A program made the position numbers and the translations under genes. From Nocardioides sp. (lineage in GTDB: Bacteria; Actinomycetota; Actinomycetes; Propionibacteriales; Nocardioidaceae), in the NCBI RefSeq assembly GCF_030019515.1, contig NZ_JASEEQ010000001.1, positions 372,001-436,000 of the forward strand: a stretch of DNA of 64,000 nucleotides, written 5' to 3'. Position 1 is the first letter of the stretch. Each line of letters starts with the position of its first letter. Shown here in pieces: positions 47,351 to 56,406 of the stretch. Below the pieces are notes generated by a model. That model saw nothing but the letters and a program-made list of their open reading frames with translations, was not told the origin of the DNA and did not search any database.

Positions 47351-49081
47351 GTGACGCGGAGAACGGCGGTGCCCTCGCTTTCGTCCAATTCGCTGCGCTC
47401 GCGGCAGAACGGCTTCCTGCCGGAGCTCGACGAGGTCGTGGACATGCTCGGTCCGCACATGCTGTCGTTCGTACACAGACCCGCATTCAACGATCCGGTA
47501 CATGATGTTGCGCTGTTCGACCCGGAGGTTCGCACCCAGGTCGAGCACGGCGAGTTGATCGTCGGAGCCGGAGCAACCGCGGCGACCGTGCTCGACTTGA
47601 TCGACCAAGCAGCATCCGGCCGAGCGTGTGGCGTCGTACTGCGGGAAGGGAACGCACGTCTCGAGGCTGTGCGCGAACAGGCGCGGTCGCGCGGCATCGC
47701 TCTCATCGCGTGCCCCGCCGAAGTTCCGTGGGCCCATTTGGTCGTCTTGATCCGCCGGGTCCTCGACGGCGAGTTCCGAGAGCCTGTCGAAAGCGCCGGG
47801 CCGCACCCTGAGGACCTGTTCGCGATGGCCGATGAGGCCGCACAGCTCCTGGGCGCGCCGGTCACGATCGAAGACAACAAGTCAAGATTGCTCGCCTACT
47901 CAGCGGGCCAGGAGGAGACGGACCCGACGCGGCTGGCGACGATCGTCGGTCGGCGCGTGCCCCCGAGGGTGCTGGCCCATTACCGGGCCCGTGGAGTGTT
48001 CAAGAAGCTGGTCGGGTCGGATCGTCCGTTCCTGATCGAGGACGGGCCGAACGGCACGATGCCTCGCCTGGTGGTGCCTATCCATCATCGAGGCCAGTGG
48101 CTGGGTGCGATATGGGCAGTCCTATCCGAACGCTCGATGCCCCCCGACCTCGAGAGGCTGTCGTGGATCCTGGAGTCGTTGTCGACGACGTTGCTTCGCA
48201 TTCAGTCGCATCTCGAGGTTGAGCGCCGGCAGCTGGAAGCGTGCCTGGTCTCCCTCCTGACGCACGGTCCGGGGCGGGTACCGAGCGCTCTTGGCCCTGG
48301 ACCTTGGAGAGCAGTACGTGTTCACGACAATGAAGACGGCGCCGACAGACAAGCCTTCGAGGCGGACAACCTCTGTTCCGGGCTCCTTCTGCATGCCCGA
48401 CGCGCCGGGTGGCAAACTCCGCTTATCACCACGGTTAACCAGCAGGTCTACGTTCTCGTCCAGGCCCGTGGAGCAGAGCCAGGAAGTTGGGACTGGCTGA
48501 GGAGACTGGTCTTGGAGACTGCCTCGATAGGGTCACTCGTCCTTCTGGCCGGCGGCGTGAGCCGGACATCCGAGACGATCGCCGGGTCTCGAACCGAGGC
48601 GGACGAGTTGGCAGACCTGCTTCGAGATCGACCCTCTCTCGCGTCATCAGTGACATTCGAGGACGAGTGGGCACGCCTGTACCTGGCGCGAGCGCTGAAA
48701 GTGATGACAGAACATGACGTCCCAGGACCGGTATGGGAGTTGCAGCTACACGACGACCAATTCGGCACCGAATACGTCCGGACGCTCGAGGCATGGTTGA
48801 GCTACCAGACCGACCTTCGCCGGGCTGCGAAGGAGCTCCATGTGCATCCAAACACGATCCGGCACCGGATGAAACGGATCGCCGACATCGTCGACATTGA
48901 TCTCGAGGACCCCGAGCAGGTGCTGGCAATACGCCTCCAGGCTCAGGCCATCCGATCAGGCTCGCCGGCCGCTACGGCTGCCCAGCTCGAACGCCTCGCT
49001 GATTCAAGGCGTTCTTCATCAACCACACCGGCACGTTCGGCGGCGGTCTCATCCAGCCAAACGACTCGGTCGCCCGCCTGA
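47351..49081 (+). CDS. PucR-family (CdaR-like) transcriptional regulator
   Basis: 576 residues, GTG start with GGGAGGA upstream. The N-terminal part resembles a PucR domain (about residues 25-140), the middle a GAF/GGDEF-like region, and the C-terminus a PucR-type helix-turn-helix (about 505-550: TDLRRAAKELHVHPNTIRHR and the following MKRIADIV). PucR regulators control purine, ureide and amino-acid catabolism. The last about 20 residues after QLERLAD read through DNA that also carries an unrelated gene fragment, so the native C-terminus may have been replaced. It lies downstream of the amidohydrolase and is probably the island's activator. Confidence 0.87.
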   Translation: MTRRTAVPSLSSNSLRSRQNGFLPELDEVVDMLGPHMLSFVHRPAFNDPVHDVALFDPEVRTQVEHGELIVGAGATAATVLDLIDQAASGRACGVVLREGNARLEAVREQARSRGIALIACPAEVPWAHLVVLIRRVLDGEFREPVESAGPHPEDLFAMADEAAQLLGAPVTIEDNKSRLLAYSAGQEETDPTRLATIVGRRVPPRVLAHYRARGVFKKLVGSDRPFLIEDGPNGTMPRLVVPIHHRGQWLGAIWAVLSERSMPPDLERLSWILESLSTTLLRIQSHLEVERRQLEACLVSLLTHGPGRVPSALGPGPWRAVRVHDNEDGADRQAFEADNLCSGLLLHARRAGWQTPLITTVNQQVYVLVQARGAEPGSWDWLRRLVLETASIGSLVLLAGGVSRTSETIAGSRTEADELADLLRDRPSLASSVTFEDEWARLYLARALKVMTEHDVPGPVWELQLHDDQFGTEYVRTLEAWLSYQTDLRRAAKELHVHPNTIRHRMKRIADIVDIDLEDPEQVLAIRLQAQAIRSGSPAATAAQLERLADSRRSSSTTPARSAAVSSSQTTRSPA

Positions 49082-49360
49082 TCGACGTGTGGTTCGAAAG
49101 GCGGAGGGTGAAGCCGACGAACGCCCCCGCGAGCTCGCCGGCACCGCACCGGACCGTGAGTCTCTCGCCGCATACCGCTATCACCTTCGCTGGATCCTCG
49201 AAAGGACAAGAACGAGTACCCGGTGCCCACAGTCGTCGTGCCGCGCAGGAAGAGGAAGCCAACACCCGAAGAGGACCTCGACGCCGTGCGCGCCGTCATC
49301 CGCGAATGGGCGATGGCGGAGCTGCGCCAGGGACCGGTGAGCAAGGATCTCGACCCACGT
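49003..49360 (+). pseudogene. Frameshifted gene fragment at the island's right edge
   Basis: Three plus-strand frames in succession read like one protein: AFFINHTGTFGGGLIQP to VWFE (49003-49098), then AEGEADERPRELAGTAP to RWILE (to 49202), then KNEYPVPTVVVPRRKRK to about 49360. Each switch is -1 and happens at the same TCGAAAGG sequence (49095-49101 and 49199-49205), as if one A had been lost from AAAA twice. There is no start codon, and the end is undefined. Family not recognised. The start overlaps the end of pucR in another frame. Confidence 0.5.
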
Positions 49361-49438
49361 GCCACGCGCCAGCCTCCGGGCCATTCCGCGCAACCCTGTG
49401 CATCCTCGCGCAGGCGTGCGTCACCCTCCCGAGTCGCG

Positions 49439-50698
49439 TCACCGCAGGTCGGAGCCGGTTTTCTCCAGCAGAGCGACGCATTCGACGTGGTGCGTCATCG
49501 GGAACATGTCGAGGGCGCGCAGCGAGCGCAGCTGGTAGCCGAGCTTCTGGAACGTGGCGACGTCGCGGCCCAGGGCGGCGGGGTCGCAGGCGACGTACGC
49601 GACGGCGCGCGGGGAGCGCTCGACGACCTGCTCGACGACCAGCGCGCGGGCGCCCTCGCGGGGCGGGTCGAGGACGACCAGGTCGACCGAGGAGTACGCC
49701 GGGGGCAGCGGGTCGGCCAGCACCCGGTCGACCGCGCCGCACTCGACGTCGACCCCCTCGAGGCCGGCCAGGTTGGCGCGGGCGTGCCGGCTGGCGGTCC
49801 GATCGGCCTCGACGGCCAGCACCCGGCCGGTCGGCCCGACGGCGTCGGCGAGGTAGCGGGCGAACAGCCCGACCCCGGAGTAGAGGTCCAGCGCGGTCTC
49901 GCCGCGGCGCGGCGCGAGGAGGTCCAGGACCGTCTCGACCAGCACGCGCGGCGCCCCCGGGTGCACCTGCCAGAACCCGTCGGCCTCCACGGCGAAGACG
50001 TGCTCGCCGCCGTACCGCGGCACGTCGACCCGCTCCCCCACCACCGTCGACAGCGCGGTCGCGTGCCGGTCCAGGGTGGTGCCGGCCCGGCTGATCGCGC
50101 GGGCGTCCGGCCGGGTGATCAGGCAGTCGTCGATCGGGATCACCTCGCGGGAGCGGTACTTGCGCAGCCCGCGCCGGCCGCGCGGTCCCACCGCCCACTG
50201 GATCCGGGTCCGCCACCGCAGCCCCGCGTCGAGGTCGGCGTCGGCGTCGGGGTTCGGGGCGGCTCCCGGGACCGGCTCGACCTCGACATGCACGTCGGTC
50301 TGGGCGAGCCGGCCGAGCTGCTCGCGGACCACGGCCGCCTTCAGCTCGCGCTGGCGTGGCAGCGCCACGTGCTGGAAGTCGCAGCCGCCGCAGCGGCCGG
50401 GGCCGGCGTACGGGCAGGGCGGCTCGACCCGGTCGCGGGAGGCCTCGAGGACCTCGACCGCGTCGCCGCGCCAGAACCGGTCGCCCTCGGTGCCCTCGGT
50501 GATCTCCACGACCACCCGCTCGCCCGGGATCGCGTGCCGCACGAACACCACCCGCGGCCGGTCCGACGGCCCGTCGGCGGTGCCCTCGAGCCGGACGATG
50601 CAGTGCCCGCCGTGCGCGATCGGGCCGACCACGGCCTCGAACCGCTCGCCGACCCGGGAGCCGCCGCGAGCCTTGCGCGGTCGCGGCTGCCGGGTCAC
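49439..50698 (-). CDS. TrmA/RlmCD-family RNA (uracil-5-)-methyltransferase
   Basis: 419 residues. An N-terminal TRAM-like beta region (about 16-75) precedes a [4Fe-4S] motif (CPYAGPGRCGGCDFQH), the SAM loop LDLYSGVGLFARYLAD, VVLDPPREGA and the catalytic Cys in YVACDPAALGRD. The family forms m5U in tRNA or 23S rRNA; with the iron-sulphur motif the rRNA type (RlmC/RlmD) is favoured. The GTG start overlaps the upstream transporter stop by 4 nt. High-GC codon use marks the return to core genome. Confidence 0.9.
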   Translation of the reverse strand: MTRQPRPRKARGGSRVGERFEAVVGPIAHGGHCIVRLEGTADGPSDRPRVVFVRHAIPGERVVVEITEGTEGDRFWRGDAVEVLEASRDRVEPPCPYAGPGRCGGCDFQHVALPRQRELKAAVVREQLGRLAQTDVHVEVEPVPGAAPNPDADADLDAGLRWRTRIQWAVGPRGRRGLRKYRSREVIPIDDCLITRPDARAISRAGTTLDRHATALSTVVGERVDVPRYGGEHVFAVEADGFWQVHPGAPRVLVETVLDLLAPRRGETALDLYSGVGLFARYLADAVGPTGRVLAVEADRTASRHARANLAGLEGVDVECGAVDRVLADPLPPAYSSVDLVVLDPPREGARALVVEQVVERSPRAVAYVACDPAALGRDVATFQKLGYQLRSLRALDMFPMTHHVECVALLEKTGSDLR

Positions 50699-52743
50699 GG
50701 CTGGATCTGCCGGTCCGAGTCGGGACGCGTGCGCGGGTCGCCCAGCCGGTAGTCGGTCGGCCGGGTCCAGACCCCGAGCCGCTCCTCGCGCTCCCGGGCC
50801 AGCTCCGAGGAGCGCAGCTGGTAGGGCACCGAGGTGACCATCACGCCGGGTGCGAACAGCAGCCGGCCCTTGAGCCGCAGCGCGGTCTGGTTGTGCAGCA
50901 GCTGCTCCCACCAGCGGCCGACGACGTACTCCGGGATGTAGACCGCGACCACGCCGCGCGGGTTCGCCCGGCGGATCTCGGTGGCGTACTCGACGATCGG
51001 CCGGACCAGCTCCCGGTACGGCGAGTGCAGGACCTTGAGGGGTACGCCGAGGTTCCGCTCGTCCCACTCCTCGAGCAGCCGGTTGGTGGCCGCCTGGTCG
51101 ACCGAGACGTAGACGCCCTCGAGCACGTTGGGCCGGGTGGCCTTGGCGAAGGCGAGCGCCCGCAGCGTCGGCTTGTGCAGCTTGGAGACCAGCACGATCG
51201 CGTGCACCCGGGTCGGGAGGATCTTGTCCTCCTCGTCGGCGGCCAGCTCGGCGTTGACGCTGTCGTAGTGGCGCCGGATGGCGCGCATGCCCGCGAAGAA
51301 GAACACCATCGCGAGGATCGTGATCCAGGCCCCGGCGAGGAACTTGGTGATCAGCACGATCACGAGCACCACCGCCGTGAACGTGAGCCCGATGGCGTTG
51401 ATGGTGCGCGAGCGCACCATCCGCCGCCGCTCCGCCGGGTCCTTCTCCCGCTGCAGGTGCCGGGTCCAGTGCCGGATCATGCCGAGCTGGCTGAGGTTGA
51501 ACGAGACGAACACGCCCACGATGTAGAGCTGGATCAGCCGGGTCGTCTCGGCGTTGAACACCTGGATCAGCACGATCGCCATCACGGCGAGGAACACGAT
51601 GCCGTTGCTGTAGGCCAGCCGGTCGCCGCGCGAGCCGAGGGCCCGCGGCGCGTAGCCGTCCTTGGCCAGGATCGACCCCAGCACCGGGAAGCCGTTGAAT
51701 GCGGTGTTCGCGGCCAGCACCAGGATCACGCCGGTCACCGTCACGACCAGGTAGAAGCCCGCCGGGAAGTCGTGGAACACGGCGTCCGCGATCTGGGCGA
51801 TCACCGTGTGCTGGTCGTAGCCGGCGGGCAGCGGCTCGCCGTTGCGGGTGAGCCGGTCGAGCTCGCTCGGGTCGACCAGCTGGAGGCCCATCTGCTTGGC
51901 CAGCACGATGACGCTGACCATCATCGTGATCGCGATCGCGCCGAGCAGGAACAGGGTGGTCGCGGCGTTCTTGCTCTTCGGCCGCCGGAACGCCGGCACG
52001 CCGTTGGAGATCGCCTCGACGCCGGTGAGCGCCGCACAGCCCGAGGAGAAGGCCCGCGCCAGCAGGAACAGGAGGGCGAGCGTCGTCATCGAGTCGTCGT
52101 AGCCGGGCGTGGTGGCCATCTCCAGGTCCGCGCTGGCGGCCTGTGGCAGCCGTCCGGCGGCCAGCTCGAGCATGCCGTAGGCGCACATGCCGAGGATCGC
52201 GACCATGAACGCGTACGTCGGGATCGCGAAGAACGTGCCGGACTCCCGGATCCCGCGCAGGTTCATGGCCATCAGCAGGATGACCATCACGCTCGCGAAG
52301 GTCGCCTCGTGGCCGCTGAGGGCGTCGATCGCGGAGGCGGCGTACTGGGCGCCCGAGGAGATCGACACGGCGACGGTGAGCACGTAGTCCACGAGCAGCG
52401 CGCTCGCCACGGTGGTGCCGGCGGTCGGGCCGAGGTTGACGGTCGCGACCTCGTAGTCGCCGCCGCCGCTGGGGTAGGCGTGCACGGTCTGGCGGTACGA
52501 CGCCACCACGGCCGCCATCACCAAGGCGACGGCGATGCCGATCTTCCAGGACCAGACGTACGCCGAGGCGCCCGCCAGGGACAGCATGATGAAGACCTCG
52601 TCCGGGGCGTAGGCCACCGAGGAGAGGGCGTCACTGGCGAACACCGGGAGTGCGATGCGCTTGGGCAGGAGTGTCTCCCCGAGCTGGGAGCTGCGTAGCT
52701 TGCGCCCCAGCAGGATCCGCTTCGATACGTCGCTGACACTCAC
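50695..52743 (-). CDS. APC-family K+ importer, KimA-like
   Basis: 682 residues. About 12 membrane helices (residues 30-470) follow a short N-terminus; the first helix has the APC unwound region FASDALSSVAYAPDE, as in KimA/YdaO. The cytosolic C-terminal about 190 residues contain a universal-stress-like fold (ILPTRVHAIVLVSKLHKPTL). KimA is a high-affinity K+/H+ symporter controlled by c-di-AMP in Bacillus. Divergence from two TrkA genes over a 47-bp gap supports potassium transport. Confidence 0.85.
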   Translation of the reverse strand: MSVSDVSKRILLGRKLRSSQLGETLLPKRIALPVFASDALSSVAYAPDEVFIMLSLAGASAYVWSWKIGIAVALVMAAVVASYRQTVHAYPSGGGDYEVATVNLGPTAGTTVASALLVDYVLTVAVSISSGAQYAASAIDALSGHEATFASVMVILLMAMNLRGIRESGTFFAIPTYAFMVAILGMCAYGMLELAAGRLPQAASADLEMATTPGYDDSMTTLALLFLLARAFSSGCAALTGVEAISNGVPAFRRPKSKNAATTLFLLGAIAITMMVSVIVLAKQMGLQLVDPSELDRLTRNGEPLPAGYDQHTVIAQIADAVFHDFPAGFYLVVTVTGVILVLAANTAFNGFPVLGSILAKDGYAPRALGSRGDRLAYSNGIVFLAVMAIVLIQVFNAETTRLIQLYIVGVFVSFNLSQLGMIRHWTRHLQREKDPAERRRMVRSRTINAIGLTFTAVVLVIVLITKFLAGAWITILAMVFFFAGMRAIRRHYDSVNAELAADEEDKILPTRVHAIVLVSKLHKPTLRALAFAKATRPNVLEGVYVSVDQAATNRLLEEWDERNLGVPLKVLHSPYRELVRPIVEYATEIRRANPRGVVAVYIPEYVVGRWWEQLLHNQTALRLKGRLLFAPGVMVTSVPYQLRSSELAREREERLGVWTRPTDYRLGDPRTRPDSDRQIQP

Positions 52744-52790
52744 GACGGGAAAGGCTAGACCCTCCCTGTCCCTCCTGTAGCGTCTGCGAC

Positions 52791-53453
52791 GTGCACGTCG
52801 TGATCATGGGCTGCGGGCGGGTCGGCTCGACGCTGGCCCGCAGTCTCGAGGACCGCAACCACACCGTCTCGGTGATCGACAGCGAGCCGGACGCGTTCCG
52901 CCGCCTCGGCCCGGGCTTCAACGGGGACAAGGTGACCGGACAGGGCTTCGACCAGGAGGTCCTGGAGAAGGCGGGCATCCGCCGCGCCGACGCGTTCGCC
53001 GCCGTCTCCAGCGGGGACAACTCCAACATCATCGCCGCCCGCGTGGCCCGCGAGACGTTCGGCATCCAGCAGGTCGTGGCCCGCATCTACGACCCGGGCC
53101 GCGCCGAGGTCTACCAGCGGCTCGGCATCACCACGGTCGCGACCGTGAAGTGGACGGCCGACCAGATGCTGCGCCGCCTGCTCCCGGCCGGCGCCGAACC
53201 CACCTTCCGCGACCCCTCCGGCACCATCCGGCTCGATCAGCTGCCCGCCCCGGAGCCGTGGGTCGGGCACCGGACCGTGCACTTCCAGGAGCAGGTCGGC
53301 TGCCGGATCGCCTGGATCGACCGGCTCGGCGAGGGGATGCTGCCCACCCGCGAGAGCATGATCCAGGAGGGCGACATCCTCCACGTCACGATGCGTGAGG
53401 AGCACGCCCCCCGGGCCTACGAGGTCATCGACCGCGGACCTGACGAAAGCTGA
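52791..53453 (+). CDS. TrkA-family K+ channel/transport regulatory subunit (CeoB-like)
   Basis: 220 residues. RCK N domain with nucleotide motif GCGRVGSTLARSLEDRNH and acidic end of strand 2 (VIDSEPDAF), then a C-terminal RCK_C domain (about 140-215). It starts with GTG at the end of the divergent promoter. With the next gene it forms the CeoB/CeoC-type pair of actinobacteria, controlling K+ uptake in response to NAD(H) or nucleotides. The partner transporter is probably the divergent KimA-like protein. Confidence 0.9.
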   Translation: MHVVIMGCGRVGSTLARSLEDRNHTVSVIDSEPDAFRRLGPGFNGDKVTGQGFDQEVLEKAGIRRADAFAAVSSGDNSNIIAARVARETFGIQQVVARIYDPGRAEVYQRLGITTVATVKWTADQMLRRLLPAGAEPTFRDPSGTIRLDQLPAPEPWVGHRTVHFQEQVGCRIAWIDRLGEGMLPTRESMIQEGDILHVTMREEHAPRAYEVIDRGPDES

Positions 53454-53460
53454 GTGAGCC

Positions 53461-54132
53461 ATGCGTGTCGCCATCGCCGGAGCCGGTGCGGTCGGTCGTT
53501 CGATCGCCCGCGAGCTGATCATCAACGGCCACGAGATCCTGCTCATCGACAAGGACCCCGAGTCGATCAAGCCCGAGCGGGTCCCCGACGCCGAGTGGCT
53601 GCTCGCCGACTCCTGCGAGCTGTCCTCGCTGGAGGAGGCGCGGCTCGACCAGTGCGACGTCGTGATCGCCGCGACCGGCGACGACAAGGCCAACCTGGTG
53701 ACCTCGCTGCTCGCGAAGACCGAGTTCGGCGTCCCCCGCACCGTCGGCCGGGTCAACCACCCCAACAACGAGTGGCTGTTCACCGAGGCCTGGGGCGTCG
53801 ACGTCAACGTCTCGACCCCGCGGATCATGTCCGCGCTGGTCGAGGAGGCGGTCACCGTCGGCGACCTGGTGCGGCTGTTCACGTTCCGCCAGGGCAACGC
53901 GAACCTGGTCGAGATGACCCTGCCCGCCGACTCGCCGTACGTCGGCCAGCCGACCGGGCTGATCCCGTTCCCGGAGAACTGCGCGCTGGTCACCATCCTG
54001 CGCGACGGCCAGGTCTACGTCCCCGACGCCGAGCAGCCGGTCGAGGCCGGTGACGAGCTGCTGTTCGTGGTGCCCTCCGACATCGAGAAGGAGCTCGAGC
54101 GCCTGCTCGCCCCCTCCGCCCACGGCGGCTAG
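53461..54132 (+). CDS. TrkA-family K+ transport regulatory subunit (CeoC-like)
   Basis: 223 residues with the same RCK_N/RCK_C plan: GAGAVGRSIARELIINGH, LLIDKDPES, then C-terminal domain from about residue 145. ATG start 7 nt after the first TrkA stop. The two proteins are diverged paralogues that probably form a hetero-octameric ring. Confidence 0.9.
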   Translation: MRVAIAGAGAVGRSIARELIINGHEILLIDKDPESIKPERVPDAEWLLADSCELSSLEEARLDQCDVVIAATGDDKANLVTSLLAKTEFGVPRTVGRVNHPNNEWLFTEAWGVDVNVSTPRIMSALVEEAVTVGDLVRLFTFRQGNANLVEMTLPADSPYVGQPTGLIPFPENCALVTILRDGQVYVPDAEQPVEAGDELLFVVPSDIEKELERLLAPSAHGG

Positions 54133-54155
54133 GGACGGCTGGGCCCCGGGGGCGG

Positions 54156-54863
54156 TCAGGCCTCGGCGACCGGGGTCCGGTTCCGGGTCAGCACCCAGGC
54201 CATCACGGCCAGGGCGGCCAGCTGGAGCGGCCAGCCCATCCCGATCTTGAGGATGCCCATCGCGGCGACCGCGGAGTCGGGGTCGATCGACCCGGTCTTG
54301 CCGGCGAACCAGACGGGCGCCTGGACCGCCACCCGGATCGCGCACGGGATCGCCAGCAGCCAGGTGAGCGTCGTGCACAGCCGCACGATCTGGCGGTCCT
54401 GGTGCCAGGCGGTCGGCTCACCGGTGACGCTGCCGACCATGAACCCCACGAGGGGCCAGCCGATCAGGCAGGTCAGCGACAGCACGACCGTGTAGACGCC
54501 GTTGTAGATCAGCCCGGGCAGGAAGTAGGCCAGCGCCTGGTCGTTCGCGCTCCCGCCCTGGCGGGCCGAGATCGTCACGAACACCCAGCCGATGCCGATG
54601 CCGAACAGCGCGTTGAGGCAGAACTGCACCGTGGTGCGCTGCACCAGCCGGACCGCCAGCAGCACGACCGCGACCGCGACGCTCGCCCCGAGCGCCACCC
54701 GGAGCTCCTTGGTGGAGAGCCACAGGACCGTGAAGATGATCGTGGGTACGGCGGCCTCCACCATGCCGCGCCGCCCGCCGAGGGCGCGCGAGATCTGGGC
54801 CCGCACGACCGCCTCGACTGTGTCGACGCTGGGTGGCGTGTGTCCCGGGACGGCCTCGCTCAC
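54156..54863 (-). CDS. DUF3159 family membrane protein
   Basis: 235 residues with six probable membrane helices. DUF3159 features are visible: GGRRGMVEAAVPTIIF at about residue 27, GIGIGWVFV, and YNGVYTVVLSLTCLIGWPLV. Widespread in actinobacteria, function unknown. The GTG start overlaps the OB-fold gene stop by 4 nt; the pair is conserved in this group. Confidence 0.87.
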   Translation of the reverse strand: MSEAVPGHTPPSVDTVEAVVRAQISRALGGRRGMVEAAVPTIIFTVLWLSTKELRVALGASVAVAVVLLAVRLVQRTTVQFCLNALFGIGIGWVFVTISARQGGSANDQALAYFLPGLIYNGVYTVVLSLTCLIGWPLVGFMVGSVTGEPTAWHQDRQIVRLCTTLTWLLAIPCAIRVAVQAPVWFAGKTGSIDPDSAVAAMGILKIGMGWPLQLAALAVMAWVLTRNRTPVAEA

Positions 54864-55222
54864 GGCATCAGCTCGTAGCGCGGGTTGTAGATGATCCGGT
54901 GCCCCTCGTGGCGGCCGATCCGGCCACGGATCTCCAGGGAGCGGCCCGGCGCGATGCCGGTGATCCGGCGGCGACCGAGCCAGATCACGGTGAGGGTACC
55001 GGTGCCGTCGAACAACTCGGCCTCCAGCGCGGGCACCCCGCCGCGGGGTCGCAGCGTCACGGTCCGCAGGGTGCCGCGCAGCCGCACCTGCTCGCGGTCC
55101 GGGGCATCGCCGATCCGGTCGAGCTGCTCGCCGGCGTACTCCCGGCGCATGTCTCGGGCGTGCTGGTCGCTGGTGTTGGCCCACCGGCTGATGCTGCGGC
55201 GCAGCCGGCTCTTGTCCGCCAT
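54860..55222 (-). CDS. OB-fold nucleic-acid-binding domain protein
   Basis: 120 residues. After a basic helical N-terminus, the OB fold is seen in EQVRLRGTLRTVTLRP, LEAELFDGTGTLTVIWLGRR and GRSLEIRGRIGRHEGHRI. Similar small proteins accompany DUF3159/DUF3710 genes in actinobacteria. Binding to DNA or RNA is inferred from fold. No ribosome binding site is visible before the ATG at 55222, so leaderless translation is possible. Confidence 0.82.
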   Translation of the reverse strand: MADKSRLRRSISRWANTSDQHARDMRREYAGEQLDRIGDAPDREQVRLRGTLRTVTLRPRGGVPALEAELFDGTGTLTVIWLGRRRITGIAPGRSLEIRGRIGRHEGHRIIYNPRYELMP

Positions 55223-55233
55223 GGCACGAGAGC

Positions 55234-55875
55234 CTAGGTGCTCGGTCGCTCGACGAGCTGCTCGCGGGGCGGCATCACCAGCGGGAGCGCGGCGCCGACC
55301 GGCATCGCCTGCGCGCCTCGCCGGATCACGATCTGCTCGATCGCGTCCTCCCAGGGGCCGGCGGCCGTCGCGTCCTGGGCCGGGCGGCCCATCAGCGTGG
55401 CCCGCAGCATCCACCGCGAGCCGTTCACGCCGATCACCCGGGACGCCTGGGTGCCGGTGCGGCCGTCCTGGGTGCGCACGCTCACCTGACAGTCGAGCTC
55501 GGTGCCGAACCGGCCCTCGCGCTCGGTCGCGGTGCCGCCGCGCTGGGCGTAGTCGGCCGCCAGCCGCGGCCGGATCTCAGCCCACAGGTCGCCGCCGCGC
55601 GGAGCGGCGAACGCGCGCAGCTCGAGGACGCCGTCGGGGCCGGCGAGCACCACCGCCTGGACCTCCTCCTCGTCCTCGTCGACCTGCAGGCGCAGCTCGA
55701 GCTCGCGGCCGGGGGCGACCAGCATCGAGCCGAGGTCGACACGCGGGACGTCGTCCTCCTCGGGGAGGTCGTCGATGTCGAACGGGCCGGACGGGACGGC
55801 CGCGCCCTCGACGTCGGACTCGGCCGTGGGGTCGGCCGCCGCATCGGTGTCAGCGGACTTGCGACGGAACTTCAC
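55234..55875 (-). CDS. DUF3710 family protein
   Basis: 213 residues. An acidic N-terminal linker is followed by the DUF3710 body: GPFDIDDLPEED, RVDLGSMLVAPG and VIGVNGSRWMLRATLMGRPA. GAGGAG is 6 nt before the GTG at 55875, so this start is preferred to the ATG farther upstream. It is 19 bp after dut on the same strand and leads into the OB-fold gene, a conserved actinobacterial order. Confidence 0.88.
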   Translation of the reverse strand: MKFRRKSADTDAAADPTAESDVEGAAVPSGPFDIDDLPEEDDVPRVDLGSMLVAPGRELELRLQVDEDEEEVQAVVLAGPDGVLELRAFAAPRGGDLWAEIRPRLAADYAQRGGTATEREGRFGTELDCQVSVRTQDGRTGTQASRVIGVNGSRWMLRATLMGRPAQDATAAGPWEDAIEQIVIRRGAQAMPVGAALPLVMPPREQLVERPST

Positions 55876-55894
55876 GAGCACTCCTCGGACGAGA

Positions 55895-56353
55895 TCAGAA
55901 ACCACCGGTAGAACCGTAACCCCCGGCACCACGGACCGAGCCGGGGAGTTCCCCCACCTCCGTGAATCGGGCGCGCTCGACGCGTTGCACGACCAGCTGG
56001 GCGATCCGGTCGCCGCGGCGCAGCTCGATCGGCTCGCGCGGATCGTGGTTGACCAGCATCACCTTGATCTCCCCGCGGTAGCCGGCGTCGATGGTGCCCG
56101 GGGTGTTGACGATCGAGAGCCCGTGCCGCGCCGCGAGGCCCGAGCGCGGGTGCACGAAGGCGGCGTACCCCTCGGGCAGCGCGAGCGCGATGCCGGTCGG
56201 CACCATCGCCCGCTCCCCCGGCGCCAGGGTCACGTCGACCGTGGTCAGCAGGTCGGCGCCCGCGTCGCCGGGATGGGCGTACGACGGCAGCGGGAGGTCG
56301 GGGTCGAGGCGCTGCACCGCGATCTCGAGGGTGTGGTCGGCGTCGCTGGTCAC
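55895..56353 (-). CDS. dut: dUTP diphosphatase
   Basis: 152 residues, trimeric dUTPase. All five motifs are present: [11 protein letters not shown] (1), [10 protein letters not shown] (2), [16 protein letters not shown] with catalytic Asp (3), [10 protein letters not shown] (4) and the flexible C-terminal [11 protein letters not shown] (5). It hydrolyses dUTP to dUMP and diphosphate. GTG start. First gene of the dut/DUF3710/OB/DUF3159 group, divergent from the DUF3093 gene. Confidence 0.96.
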   Translation of the reverse strand: MTSDADHTLEIAVQRLDPDLPLPSYAHPGDAGADLLTTVDVTLAPGERAMVPTGIALALPEGYAAFVHPRSGLAARHGLSIVNTPGTIDAGYRGEIKVMLVNHDPREPIELRRGDRIAQLVVQRVERARFTEVGELPGSVRGAGGYGSTGGF

Positions 56354-56406
56354 GTCGCGGGACCCTACCGGCCGGTCGCGACCCGAGGAATGGAAGGATT
56401 CCGCCC

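Noticed and set aside
49095..49205. Programmed -1 frameshifting at the two TCGAAAGG sites
   Set aside because: No X-XXY-YYZ slippery heptamer, start codon or intact gene context. Loss of one A at each place is simpler. Kept only as a decay finding.
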